Source: Erpetoichthys calabaricus
Taxonomy: Eukaryota > Chordata > Cladistia > Polypteriformes > Polypteridae
Assembly (NCBI RefSeq): GCF_900747795.2
Contig: NC_041396.2
Location: 36,834,674-36,898,673, forward strand
Direction of reading: 5' to 3'
Length of the DNA stretch: 64,000 bases
Shown: one piece after another, positions 11,246 through 22,372 of the stretch
Layout: the number at the start of each line of letters is the position of its first letter
Position numbering within the stretch: the first letter of the stretch is position 1
The notes under the pieces: model-generated
The model's input: only the letters and a program-made list of their open reading frames with translations
Database searches by the model: none
Told to the model about the DNA's origin: nothing
Position numbers and translations under genes: made by a program

Positions 11246-11660
11246 TTACCACATATAAATGTGTCCACAACAGGCAGGGAACAAGCTGATCTTGAGTTTA
11301 GTGCTGAGTTATCTTTACCTGGACATAATCAGCTGCCTCTATTCCTGCAGAGCTTATCTGGTTTGTTGTGAGACCCTCACATTTAAGCATCCATCACTGA
11401 CTGGACAATCAATTTCAGGTCATTTGTTTCTTCTCCTAGTTAAATGTTGCATGGGGCTTTTATTCCAACTTTAATTTTTGTTTTACTTATGGATTTGTTT
11501 ATTAACTATTCATTCAGAGTGTATGAGACACTCCTTCCAGGTCCACAGTTAAGTTCTAACCCTAATTAGTTATGCCTCTGCTTAATAGAATTAACATTAC
11601 AGATTCTCTACTACTGACCACCATCCTTTAAAGAATTTTGAAAATGGCACTGATTACATT

Positions 11661-11755
<95 letters not shown>

Positions 11756-11785
11756 GAAGATAGATAGATAGGAAAGGCACTATAT

Positions 11786-11878
<93 letters not shown>

Positions 11879-11892
11879 GAAAGGCACTATAT

Positions 11893-11977
<85 letters not shown>

Positions 11978-12004
11978 TTAGATAGATAGATAGATAGATA
12001 GATA
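11661..12004. repeat. (GATA)n array with repeated spacer
   Basis: Three long tracts of GATA are separated by two copies of the spacer GGAAAGGCACTATAT (at about 11771-11786 and 11879-11893), with a few single changes such as GGAAGATA. The same spacer twice means that the array grew in blocks larger than one tetramer. It is followed at 12005 by TTAAAGACACTTTATTAATG, related to the Rex1-like 3' end. Confidence 0.95.
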
Positions 12005-12339
12005 TGTTAAAGACACTTTATTAATGTTACTAAAAAAGTAACGTTCATCACAGACACACTTACAATAGAGAGTGGGGTCCCCCTTGGGTGTATTGTTGTA
12101 GTGTGTTGATGATGGTATGCTTCAAGGGAGGGATCCTTCAGGATTGTCATGGTAATAAGCACCTATGTAAATGGATTCCTCCAGGCAATTGCCTGCCTTG
12201 CCTGTCCTGTCACTACACTTATGATTCCAGATATTCTGACCTTCTTTACCATCATATTAGCCCTTTTAATTAAGAGTTCACTGTAACTAGACCTCATGTA
12301 GCTGTGTTAAAGCTTTTTTACCAATAAAACAAACTCCTA

Positions 12340-12377
12340 GTTAAACTTGGTTTTCTTATATTCCTTTACATTGACAG
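12340..12377 (+). promoter_or_regulatory. Splice acceptor before receptor 1
   Basis: A pyrimidine-rich tract ending TTCCTTTACATTGACAG is placed 7 bases before the receptor 1 ATG. The same tract with a few changes precedes receptor 2 (ending 21408). It indicates a non-coding upstream exon. Confidence 0.7.
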
Positions 12378-12384
12378 AAGAACA

Positions 12385-13341
12385 ATGGACACCAGGTCTA
12401 TCATAAAAGCTTCAGCGTTCCTCATCTTGACCCTGATCAGCACTCCATCCAATATCGCCATCTGCTGTGCTTTCCTGGAAATGCTGCTAACTGATGGCAA
12501 ACTCATGGCCACCGATGTCATCCTCCTTCACCTGGCACTGGTTAACCTGATGGTGGCGCTGTCCCGCAGTGTCCCACAGACGCTAACTGCATTTGGGTGC
12601 ACTAATTTATTTGATGATTTGGGCTGTAAAGTTATTTTCTTCTGCTTTCGCCTTTTCCGTGGCCTTTCCATAAGCCTCACCTGTCTGCTGAGTGTATACC
12701 AAGCTGTCATCATCTCCCCTGCCATCACCAAGCTAGCAGTGCTGAAAACTGGACTGTCAAAGGGTTTGGTGCCCTTAATCATATTTCTCTATGCCTTTTG
12801 CAGTGCTACATGTGTCTACCCAATTCTTTTCGCTGTGTCTAAACTGATAAACAACACTGTGCCACCTTATACGTATAACTTGGAATACTGCTTTATTCCT
12901 TACCCAGATGCAGCCTCCTATGTCTCAGCAGGCCTCATAAATTTCTTTAGAGATTTTGTGTTCATCTTACTGATGGCCATCATGAGCATTTATATTCTGA
13001 TACTTCTCTACCAACATGGCAAAAAAGTTAAAAGCATCAGGAGCTCCGATCGGGGTCATTCAGAAGCAAGACCAGAAACCAAAGCATCTCGAGCTGTGGT
13101 CACTTTGGTCATCCTCTATGTCATTTTCTTTGGAGTTGACAATATCATCTGGCTGTACTCATTGTCTGTCTTGAGGGTGGCAACACTTATTAATGATATT
13201 CGAGTCTTTTTTGCCACACTTTACACTTCTGTGTGCCCAGTTGTTGTCATTGCCACCAATCCAAAGGTTAAAATGAAGCTGAAAAGGTACAGCTTGAAGA
13301 GACTCCCTCAATTGATGAAGACCATTAATCCTGCTATGTAA
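12385..13341 (+). CDS. Vomeronasal type-1 receptor (V1R/ORA family), receptor 1
   Basis: A 318-residue seven-helix receptor encoded in one exon, the usual V1R design. Approximate helices: 8-30, 43-65, 82-108, 128-150, 184-209, 236-260, 271-291. V1R hallmarks are GLSISLTCLLSVYQA after helix 3, the glycosylation site NNT (156-158) followed by VPPYTYNLEYC, Cys81 and Cys169 for the extracellular disulfide, KKVKSIRSS before helix 6 and a TNPKVK end. V1Rs sit in cilia or microvilli of olfactory/vomeronasal neurons and, in studied vertebrates, signal through Gi2 and TRPC2; ligands here are unknown. The ATG lies 7 bases after a splice acceptor (TTGACAG, ending 12377), which supports this start. Possible AATAAA at 13361. 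Paralogue of receptor 2 with about 36 differences of 318. No breaks. Subfamily assignment would need a tree. Confidence 0.95.
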   Translation: MDTRSIIKASAFLILTLISTPSNIAICCAFLEMLLTDGKLMATDVILLHLALVNLMVALSRSVPQTLTAFGCTNLFDDLGCKVIFFCFRLFRGLSISLTCLLSVYQAVIISPAITKLAVLKTGLSKGLVPLIIFLYAFCSATCVYPILFAVSKLINNTVPPYTYNLEYCFIPYPDAASYVSAGLINFFRDFVFILLMAIMSIYILILLYQHGKKVKSIRSSDRGHSEARPETKASRAVVTLVILYVIFFGVDNIIWLYSLSVLRVATLINDIRVFFATLYTSVCPVVVIATNPKVKMKLKRYSLKRLPQLMKTINPAM

Positions 13342-14420
13342 AGCAGAGGCTTACAACATGAATAAATAAATAAGTAAATGAGATACCTAAGGTATCTTTA
13401 TCCTGTCGCTATTATGTTCTCAATGACCACCTTAATGAATATGAAATAAGAACTGTAAGATTGGTAATGAATTGAAACCTGTCCTGTAGATAGAGACAAT
13501 ACAACACAACAGACCCGGTCAGAAGAATGAGAGGTGCATCACACCGAACAAGTGCTGGTCATTTCAGGCCTGGCTTGATGGACTGAATGTTATTCACTTT
13601 GTTTGCCAGGCGTCTTATGTTTTTATGAAACTCTGAGTTGTTTGAACTCAATGTAGCAGACCATGCTGAACTTTAATGAAAGTTAGAACATCTTCAATGG
13701 AACCACAGGATGACGATGGTGTGGTGTAGTGGGTAAGCCATAGAGCTTTAAAAAACTGCAAGACTGGCAGTTCAGTCCCAAGTGATGCTGAAGATGACAC
13801 TTAATCTCCCTCAGGTCCATCTTTTAAAAATGTATTTTAATAATTTTAACTCATCCTGATCACATTGCATACATGTATCAGACATATTAATAATGATAAT
13901 AGCAAACTGAATGCAGAGAATCATTTTCATAAGATGTACAACTGGGGTTCATGTGGGGACAGGTGTCCCAAAACAGAATGTGAATGCCTAAACCTTGAAT
14001 GACTAAAGTTTGTTATTGGCCCCTATGTGACTTGCCACCAAATCAAACTTATGGAAAACCCAATGAAGGTAAAACCAAGAGATTACATGGAAAGGAAAAA
14101 TATAAGAAACTCCACCAGGAAATGTAATAAACCTGGTGACTAAGTAAAAATAGCAGTCTGAAAAAGGTTCCATACAAGTGACAAATAGATTGAATTCCTA
14201 AAAACTGATGGGGCATATCAGTGTGTGACAAAGTTTCAGAGAGAAGGCTGCCAGTGAAACCAAAATACCTCTAAAAAAGTTGCCAAAGAAAAATCTGCAA
14301 TTTCTTAGTTTTAAAAATCTTGCAAAATTCCACAATTTAAGTAAATGTACAGATTTTTACATTTAATCTGTGAGTATGCTCAGTCCCCTGATCTCCTGCT
14401 TGAGGCTTTCCTCATTTAAA
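13342..14420 (+). other. 3' flank of receptor 1, shared with receptor 2
   Basis: No gene. The sequence aligns with 22373-23465 behind receptor 2 (for example GGCCTGGCTTGATGGACTGA at 13567 and 22583, and CACAATTTAAGTAAATG at 14332 and 23401), so the duplication copied about 1 kb of 3' DNA. The GGCCTGGCTTGATGG block is itself related to a LINE seen at 55090, hence an insertion older than the duplication. Confidence 0.75.
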
Positions 14421-14485
14421 TGCTTTGATTTTTCTTTAATTGATCATTTTAAGCCTTTTAATTTACAATAAGAATTAAGGTGAAG

Positions 14486-15545
14486 GTTAAAGGTCAGGTT
14501 TTTAAGACAGTGGTAAGACCAGCAATGATGTACAGGGCTGAGACAAGGACAGAATAAGAAATGAGAGGTACAACAAAAGTGGGAGAGATATCTAAGAAAG
14601 GAGATGCATGTAGTTTGAAGTAGTACGGACATGTTGATGAGGAGAGACAATGGATATGTGGGCAAAAGAGTAATGGGAATGGAACAAACTACTGGAACCT
14701 GATCAACCTTCCCCATACAGCGCTGTCCAGCATCCCCTCACCAGTCAGGCCGTTTTCCTTCAGATTTTCCTTTACTTTACCCATTCATCTTTGCTTTGGC
14801 CTACCTCACTTTCTCTTCTCCTGTACTTCAATTCCCATCACTCTTTTGCCCACATATTCTTTGCCTCTCTTCTTCACATGTCCAAACCATTTCACCCTAC
14901 TTTCCCACTTTGGTTGTACCTCTGATTGTCTCAATTCTTATTCTCTCTTTTTGTGTATCTCCCACACATTCATCTCCACATTCTACCACATCTAACTTCT
15001 TCTCATTCACTCCCTTTACTGCCCACATCTCAGCTCCATACATCATGGCTGGTCTTACCACTGTTTTAAAAGCCTCACCTTTACCCTTCACCTTAACTCT
15101 TCAATCACACAATACTGCTGATACCTTCATCCATTTGGTCCATCCACACTGCAGTCTTTGATTGATCTCTGCATCTAATTCTCCATCTCGACTAAAACTG
15201 ATCCTACATATTTAAATGTATCTTTTCAATAGCTCTCCCTGCAAGCTAACTTTTGAATTTAGATCATCATCAAACCTCATATATTCTGTCTTCTTCCTAT
15301 ATATCTTCCAAAGCCCATCTCTATTGTTTCAACTTCCTCTCCATGTCCTCTTGTCTGGTGCTACACAACACAAAATCATCAGCAAAAAGCCTGCACCAGG
15401 GGGACTGGTCAGCACATCCATAACCAAATCAAAGAGATAACAACTTAAAGAAGATCTCTGGTGCAGACCCCTTCGAACTGGCATCTTGTCTGTTATCCCA
15501 ACACTGCTTTTAACCAGAGTCCTTACTCCCTGATACACATCCTGG
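14486..15545 (-). mobile_element. LINE fragments forming an inverted repeat
   Basis: 14816-15545 on the minus strand encodes a LINE ORF2 C-terminal region with FKTVVRPAMMYGAEMWAV and IRIETIRGTTKVGK. 14486-14690 encodes the same segment on the plus strand (VVRPAMMYRAETR, then MRGTTKVGEISKKGD). Arms of about 200 bp face each other across about 130 bp; for example GTGGGCAAAAGAGTAATGGG (14660) mirrors the complement of 14835. Family is RTE- or Dong-like by motif, not settled. Confidence 0.7.
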
Positions 15546-15555
15546 AGAATCCTGA

Positions 15556-15601
15556 AAAAATAAATAAATAAATAAATAAATAAAAATAAATAAATAATAA
15601 A
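15556..15601. repeat. (AAAT)n microsatellite
   Basis: About nine copies of TAAA/AATA tetramers with two small interruptions. Confidence 0.9.
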
Positions 15602-15659
15602 ATCTTGTTCCTTTCAGTTTCTAAGGAACATGAATAATGGGTTCATTGCCCTACTTCAG

Positions 15660-15835
15660 GATCCATCCATCCATCCATCAGTTACTCTTACACGGAGACA
15701 ACTGAGTGTTATGGGAGGAAACCAAAAGAGTTCAAGACACGAAGACAACAAGCAGACCCTGTGACCCGGGACTCAGGCACTCTTAGCCAGCTGTGCCAGC
15801 CATTGTACCACCATGGTTGCAAACTGATCATGTCT
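15660..15835 (-). repeat. SINE fragment at start of unit B
   Basis: ATCCATCCATCCATC followed by TGGGAGGAAACC, CCCTGTGACCCGGGACTC and CATTGTACCACCATGGTTGC, the reverse complement of a V-SINE head and part of its core. Counterpart of the fragments before units A and C. Confidence 0.55.
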
Positions 15836-15837
15836 GT

Positions 15838-16440
15838 TCTTCTTCTTCTTCTTCTTTCGGCTGCTCCCATTAGGGGTTGCCACAGCGGATCATCTTCTTC
15901 CATATCTTTCTGTCCTCTGTATCTTGTTCTGTTACACTTATCACCTGCATGTCCTCTCTTACCACATCCATAAACCTTCTCATAGGCCTTCCTCTTTTTC
16001 TCTTGCATAGGAACTCTATCCTTAGCATCCTTCTCCCAATATACAATCCCAATATATGCAATCTCGCCTCTCTGACTTTGTCTCCCAACTGTCCAACTTG
16101 AGCTGACCCTCTGATGTCCTCATTTCTAATCCTGTCCGTCCTCATTACACCCAATGCACATCTGCACCTTTAGCTCTGCCACCTCCAGCTCTGTCTCCCG
16201 CTTTGTGGTCAGTGCCACCGTCTCCAACCCATATAACATAGCCGGTCTCACTACTGTCCTGTAGACCTTCCCTTTTACTCTTGCTGACACCTGTCTGTCA
16301 CAAATTACTCCTGACACTCTTCTCCACCCATTCCACCCTGCCTGCACTCTCTTGTTCACCTCTCTTCCACAATCCCAATTACTCTATACTGTTGATCCCA
16401 AGTATTTAAACTCATCCACCTTCACCAACTCTATTCCTTA
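15838..16440 (-). mobile_element. LINE fragment with (GAA)n tail
   Basis: Minus strand encodes VKGKVYRTVVRPAMLYGLE, TDRIRNEDIRGSAQVGQLG and RKRGRPMRRFMDVVREDMQV, a typical ORF2 C-terminus of a fish LINE. It ends in CCGAAAGAAGAAGAAGAAG, a (GAA)n 3' tail. Split into frames by small changes. It sits inside unit B between a SINE head and the promoter block and is absent from unit A. Confidence 0.8.
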
Positions 16441-16592
16441 ATAAAAAAAAACAGTAACAAATAATATTTTACATAAGGATGTCCCTTCTCCTTAACTTTT
16501 CTTCTTTGGATATACATGAGATGAAAACTGTCACCATCTTCATCACTGGTGCTCCCCAGTGCCAACACAGATGTGGCAGAGTGTGCCAAAGT

Positions 16593-16705
16593 CCCTGCAG
16601 GGCCTGACATTTTTGGTGCTAATAAATCAGGATGCAGATAATGAGGAGCAGCAGACTGAAGTGACTGAAAGTTTCGTTTCACTGCTGCAGTGCGCTTGAT
16701 ATCAG
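16593..16705 (+). promoter_or_regulatory. Candidate V1R promoter and non-coding first exon, unit B
   Basis: The perfect palindrome CCCTGCAGGG (16593-16602) lies 17-18 bases before TAATAAA (16620-16626), the counterpart of TATAAA in units A and C. AGGATGCAG and GAGGAGCAGCAG follow as in A. The donor ATCAG|GTAAGG is at 16705/16706. The weaker TATA box might lower expression of receptor 2, or the second TATA block at 17024 may serve instead. Confidence 0.55.
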
Positions 16706-16984
16706 GTAAGGGTCTACCAGAACTCCATCACAGTAACAGCTATTGGGTAAATAGACAGGGGTCTCTCCAAACTCCTGTGGTTTTAATCTCACCATTTTGC
16801 ACTGTTTGTCGTAGCATGTTTTAAGAAGACATTTTTCCATCTTTCTATTGCTAGATCCTTTTCAACTCATCCAGATTCTTATTGTTTTGAATATGCAGTG
16901 CATGTCGTGATGGAGACAATTACAGTTATCATACACCAGATGACACCCCACATGTTTAAGGGGGAAGCTGCAGGTGTGAAGGGG

Positions 16985-17050
16985 GTGTGGGGACTTGTCC
17001 TTTGGCTTTAGGGCTAATAGGAGTATAAAATCACCTGAACAGTATGCGAC
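16985..17050 (+). promoter_or_regulatory. Second conserved TATA block, unit B
   Basis: GGGGACTTGTCCTTTGGCTT then TATAAAA at 17024-17030. The leader is shared almost unchanged with unit C and in part with unit A. Confidence 0.4.
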
Positions 17051-17323
17051 CCTCAGATGACCAATTTAATATCTGGAACTGAACGAATTGAATTTAGTCT
17101 AAATTGAATTTAGACTGTGGAATCATCGGTTTTATTAAACTTTGGGGCCAAATGACTAATATAACTAATGGTTAAAGACACCACGTGGACACCAGCATTT
17201 TTAAAGTGAAGGGGAGAGTTAAGGATAGATGTTGTGGTCTGACTCCACATAGGGGTCTCGGTGGTCACTGAAAATGAGAAGTTTAATTTATAATTTTGTG
17301 AGTGTGTGTGTGTGTTTTTTATA

Positions 17324-17590
<267 letters not shown>

Positions 17591-18740
17591 TTAAGAGGGG
17601 TTAATTAAATGCAAGTGGCCTGGGGTGTCTAAAAAGCTGATGTTCTTTTTTTAATTATTATTTTTAATTCATGCTTGTGGGAGTGATGATTTGGTTGTAA
17701 TGGTTGATTTACACTAATTAGAGCTATATTTTGTTTGTTGTGTGTTTAATCCTTAAGTGCTAAGTGAAGTATGTAATTTTCTTTTATTCGGAAAGATTCC
17801 TATCAGTATGAGGAATTTAAAAGGGCTTACTTTTCTGGGTTTTGAAATGTGTGAGCTGTCAGACTGAAATCAGACCCACCCCGTAATAAACTGGGCTGGC
17901 AGCTGACAAGATTTAATGCCACTGAGTATTTTGCCCTGGTTGTGCATGCCATATTATTACACTGTTTTATTGTAACATAAAATGTACATCTCTTGGATAT
18001 GTGATTTGATGAAGACACGTTTCACTGATGACTAGAGGTGTTTGTGCTACAGCCATGTCTTTGGTCATTTGGCTGGCACGCTGTGACTGGCAGTGCTGAC
18101 TTTAGTGAGCAGTTTTGAGGGGGCAACCTGAGCCACTGTGGGCATCCTGAGAGTGGCACTCTTCAGCTATTTCTTATGTTTCATTTGGTTTTCTTATCTG
18201 AAGCATCATTCTTATTATCTGAGCTTTGCATTTCCGAGATGATGAGCAGGTATAGCGAAAAATTGTGAATCCCAAGAAAATTATGGGCAGCGCAAGACTA
18301 AGGGCACACATTCAGAGCTGCAAGGGGGATAAGCTGATCCGGTAAAAGCAAGTACAGGCATCACCACAAAGATAAGCAACAACAGACAAGACTGAGATGT
18401 TGTGTTTAAGGTGTGCAAATGCAATATTTGATAGCAAAAATTATACAAAACATTTCACCTTTAAAACTGTTATATTTATCTTGGTGGTCTGACAACTCTG
18501 GGTTAAAATGTAGAGTTCAAATGTGCTCTCATTCTCTATGTGAGATTTCTCCAGATACTTTGATTTTCATTCCAAATGTTTTTGTCTTGGTTTATCGTCA
18601 GCTCTGATATGTCAAGTGTTGTTGTGTACTTCTGTGTACCTTCACCTGAAATAATGCCACATCCTCCATTGCTTCCTGCCTTTCTTCTCATTCTGAAGGA
18701 AAGGCTTTACTGGATTTAATGGGTTTAGTAAATACATGAA

Positions 18741-20843
18741 TAGGCCTAGGTAAAAATAATCAATTTTTTCCATTACTCATTATATTTTGTGCAAATGATT
18801 CAATATCGATTCTTAAAGTCTCCAGATCAATCTCGTGAATGTCTAACCTGCTCAATTAATATATGTAGATTTTTGCTTATCTTTGTTTTTGATGTCCAAC
18901 CCAGTAGATGGCGCTAATGTGCCTTTTAAAGCCTAATACAGAAAAAAACAGACAGTTAAATCAGATGTGTGGACTTACCACGGATTCAGACAGTGAATTT
19001 GTAAAGAACAACTTGATAAAAGCAACGCCATATGTAAGCTGTGAAGCTCAGAAGTTAATTATTGCTACAACACAACAAATTTGAGAAATCACGCATCCTG
19101 ACGTCACCCATAAACATTGTCTCAGTCAACATCCAAATGAGTGGAGTCAAAGCAATCTGCACTGGAAATGGTGGGTAGCTCCAAGCTGTCCATTTAATTC
19201 ACCTCATGCCCAAAAAATAACAGAAGCTTATACCAGTTTTCAGAGTAGCCTGCGATACAAAAGTGAGCGTGTGCTCAAATCAGACAACTTGAAGTAGCTC
19301 TATAATAGCAGCGTTATTTTTCTTTTATGTTCCATTCATTCGATGTTGCTGTCAACAAGCATCAGCTCTAAATCCTCATTTGAAAGTTCTTCCTTTTTCT
19401 GTGGACTGCCAGGACATATTTTCGAGACTGAGTAACGAGACTGTTACAAGTGAGCAACTGAAGATATATTTAAGCCTAGAGAATTATAGAAAGACATGAG
19501 TCTTCCCGCTGTATCTTTAATTTCAACTAATTCATTATTATTTTAAATGTCCAATAGGGGACTAGATTTGGCTAAAAGTTTAGTTGAAGGGTGTCTACAT
19601 GGAGATTCTTAACACACGAATAGGATATTGAATAACATTTATTATTAAAGAAGCAATATTTAATTATTGTATAATAATATTTGTAGCTGTGTTTACCCAA
19701 AATTACCAAAGTTCTGCAGCTATAGTTTGCTTCATGGGATTCTGGTAATAGCTTGACACGTTGAAATGATTCCACAGACAAAATATCTTCGTTTTTAAAA
19801 GCTTTAGTAAAAATTCAAGGTAAAATAGTTCACACAAAAATAGAGAAAAATTTGATATAGAAAAGAAAAGTTCTTGTTTAAGAAAAGTTCAATTCAAAGC
19901 TTATATATCTTGTTCCATTCGTTAAGTTTGCTCACAAAGTGGAACCATTTCTAAACGGTCAGAAAACTGTACGCCTATCCCATTTACAAACTGCAAGTGG
20001 GTCTATCAAATCATGCTAGCAATGAGCCTGTTCCAAGCTGACTTAATTAGCACACTGTATTACAGATATAGATAAGAAGGTTCTATCTCATATTAACTTA
20101 CAGAGGGCGAAAGGCTATATCCTGCGGTGGGCTGGCACCCTGCCCAGGGTTTGCTTCCTGCCTTGCGCCCTGTGTTGGCTGGGATTGGCTCCAGCAGACT
20201 CCTGTGACCCTGTAGTTAGGATATAGTGGGTTGGATAATGGATAATGGATAAGGATAAGGCTATATCATAATCTATAGCTATGAAAGAAAATTATATTCT
20301 ATTCAGATTAAACAAACATTAGAATGAGTTTAACTTAAAGCATTAACTTTCTAAGATTGGCTCTTACAATGTTATTTGCAAGATGATATAGTTGTTTTAT
20401 AAAGTAGATGCCATTGCATTGTATTAAAACAAGGAGCCCCCAATAATATGTGTTTACTATGATGTGGCGATACATATGTTAGTTAAATTATGGTGAATTT
20501 TGAATGAGTGCAGTGATGTTTTTAAAAGAGCAATGACTTTTGTTCCACATCTTCCAAAGACTGATGTTAACTGTTCATTACTAATGAACTATATCTTTTT
20601 AAATGTCATTCCATCCTCATGCATACGTTTTGAAATCACTATTTAGATACCCTTTAAATAAAGTGTTACTGGAATATGTCACATTATATTGATGTTCTCT
20701 ATGCAAATTTATATAATTTCTAAAAAAAAGTCACTACTTTAAATATATCACTGTATGCTAATTCAGTCAAGATAAAATTAATATTGAATTGAATCAGGAC
20801 ATTGTGAATCGAATTGGGACATCAGTACTGATGTCCAGCCCTA
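18741..20843. mobile_element. hAT-like DNA transposon with 8-bp target duplication
   Basis: Flanked by the 8-bp direct repeat TACATGAA (18733-18740 and 20844-20851). Ends are TAGGCCTAGGTA and, reversed, TAGGGCTGGACA, short imperfect inverted repeats of hAT type. At 18955-19140 the plus strand shows remnants like the BED zinc finger of hAT transposases (ATPYVSCEAQKLI then a THPDVT stretch), in broken frames. No complete transposase. A V-SINE piece lies inside at 20120-20255. The empty site is seen in unit A near 8250, so insertion postdates the duplication. Confidence 0.8.
20120..20257 (+). mobile_element. 5'-truncated V-SINE nested in hAT element
   Basis: CCTGCGGTGGGCTGGCACCC, then GGCTGGGATTGGCTCCAGCA and a TGTAGTTAGGATATAGTGGG end with GGATAATGGATAATGGATAA tail. 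Close to the copy at 61519-61793, thus young. Confidence 0.85.
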
Positions 20844-21369
20844 TACATGAAGCCCCAAAAAGGTTAGTAAAACTTCAAAACTTTGAATAATGTACAGCAT
20901 ATCATACATAGGCTGGTCCATTCACTTATAACACAATGCATTTTAGTTTTCATGACTTGCTGCTATCTATCTTAATTATTTCATGGAAGGTATTAGAAAA
21001 ATCCATGAGAAGAAGAGATACAGTATGCGTTATTGCTGTGCTGAAAAACAGAAATGAAGGTCAGAGACACAAAGGGTCAGCTGAGTGGCCTATATCAACT
21101 GTGTGTATGTAACTTCCATTTTATTTTGCAGATACAACTTTTGATGCAACTTTTCAGTGAAACTCCCTTAATCCAATTTCTGGGATGTGGGTTGCTCATG
21201 ATGGAAGTGAACATTCTAATGAGAGTTGTTAAATATTTTTTTACCCAGGTTCCAGATTTTCTGACCTCATTCACCACCATATTAGCTCTATTAAGTGACA
21301 GTCCACTGTGACTAGATCAGAGATAACTGTGTTCAGGCAATTTACCAAAAAAAAAAATACGTAATTCCT

Positions 21370-21408
21370 AGTTAAACTTGTTTTTCTCATATTCTTTTAC
21401 TTTGATAG
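21370..21408 (+). promoter_or_regulatory. Splice acceptor before receptor 2
   Basis: TTCTCATATTCTTTTAC followed by TTTGATAG ends at 21408, seven bases before the ATG. Same place and similar sequence as before receptor 1. Confidence 0.7.
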
Positions 21409-21415
21409 AAGCACT

Positions 21416-22372
21416 ATGGACACCAGATCGATCATCAAAGCTTCAGCATTCCTCATCTTGACGCTGATCAGCACTCCATCCAACCTCGCCATCTGCTGTG
21501 CTTTCCTAGATATGCTGCTAACCGATGGCAAACTCATGGCCACCGATGTCATCCTCTTCCACCTAGCCTTAGCCAACCTGATGGTGGCGTTGTCTCGTAG
21601 TGTTCCTCAGACGCTGACTGCATTTGGGTGCACTAGTTTATTTGATGATTTAGGTTGCAAAGTTATCGTCTTCTGCTTTCGCCTTTACCGTGGCCTTTCC
21701 ATAAGCCTCACCTGTCTACTGAGTGTATACCAAGCTGTCATCATTACCCCTGCCATCACCAAGCTAGCAGGGCTGAAAACTGGATTGTCAAGGTGTCTGC
21801 TGCCCTTAATCATATTTCTTTATGCCTTTTGCAGTGCTACAAGTGTGCCCACAATTCTTTTTGCTGTCTCTAAACTGATAAATAACACTGTGCCACCTTA
21901 TACATTGAATTTGGAATTTTGCTTTGTTCCATATCCTGATGCAGCCTCCTATGTCTCAGCAGGCCTCATAAATTTCTTTAGAGATTTTGTGTTCATCTTA
22001 GTGATGACCATGATGAGTGTTTATATTCTGATACTTCTCTACCAACATGGCAAAAAAGTCAAAAGCATCAGGAGCTCCCGTCGAGGTCAGTCAGATGCAA
22101 GACCAGAAACCAAAGCATCCCAAGCGGTGGTCATCTTGGTCATCCTCTATGTCATTTTCTTTGGAGTTGACAATATCATCTGGCTGTACTCACTATCTGT
22201 GTTTAGGTTGGCAACACTCATTAATGACATCCGGGTCTTCTTTGCCACCCTTTACACTTCGGTGTGTCCAGTTGTTGTCATTGCTACCAATCCAAAGGTC
22301 AAAGCAAAGCTGAAGAGGTTCTACTTGAAGAGACTCCCTAATTCAGTGAAGACCATTAATCCTACTGTATAA
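21416..22372 (+). CDS. Vomeronasal type-1 receptor (V1R/ORA family), receptor 2
   Basis: A 318-residue single-exon V1R, the tandem duplicate of receptor 1 (about 282 of 318 residues the same by hand count). It keeps all family marks: NNTVPPY at 156-162, Cys81/Cys169, GLSISLTCLLSVYQA, KKVKSIRSS and TNPKVKAKLK. Differences gather at the end of helix 4 and in the second extracellular loop (Ser143, Pro145, Thr146, Leu164, Phe168 against Cys, Tyr, Pro, Tyr, Tyr in receptor 1), a region likely to touch ligands, and in the cytoplasmic loop 3 and tail. Like receptor 1 it has Val in VILYVIFFG where receptors 3 and 4 have Asp. Start set by the acceptor at 21408 and by alignment. Intact. Likely expressed in sensory neurons from its own upstream promoter. 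Confidence 0.95.
   Translation: MDTRSIIKASAFLILTLISTPSNLAICCAFLDMLLTDGKLMATDVILFHLALANLMVALSRSVPQTLTAFGCTSLFDDLGCKVIVFCFRLYRGLSISLTCLLSVYQAVIITPAITKLAGLKTGLSRCLLPLIIFLYAFCSATSVPTILFAVSKLINNTVPPYTLNLEFCFVPYPDAASYVSAGLINFFRDFVFILVMTMMSVYILILLYQHGKKVKSIRSSRRGQSDARPETKASQAVVILVILYVIFFGVDNIIWLYSLSVFRLATLINDIRVFFATLYTSVCPVVVIATNPKVKAKLKRFYLKRLPNSVKTINPTV

Larger units (their letters stand above)
4240..14350 (+). other. Duplication unit A, carrying receptor 1
   Basis: Outside its private insertions this stretch aligns collinearly by eye with unit B (15660-23465). Matching blocks include 4410-4660 with 16460-16710, 4985-5480 with 16790-17290, 7125-7640 with 17672-18270, 7960-8230 with 18440-18720, 8290-8550 with 20850-21120, 10085-10165 with 21165-21240, 12225-13341 with 21255-22372, and 13342-14420 with 22373-23465. 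Its own insertions are a solo LTR (5564-6621), a SINE (7669-7799), a LINE (8795-9520), two SINEs (9727-10590), a Rex1-like LINE (10870-11240) and GATA arrays (11661-12004). The copy was therefore made before those insertions. Confidence 0.8.

Noticed and set aside
16593-16602. Calling CCCTGCAGGG an Olf/EBF site
   Set aside because: The spacer between CCC and GGG is four bases, not two, so it does not fit the known EBF consensus.
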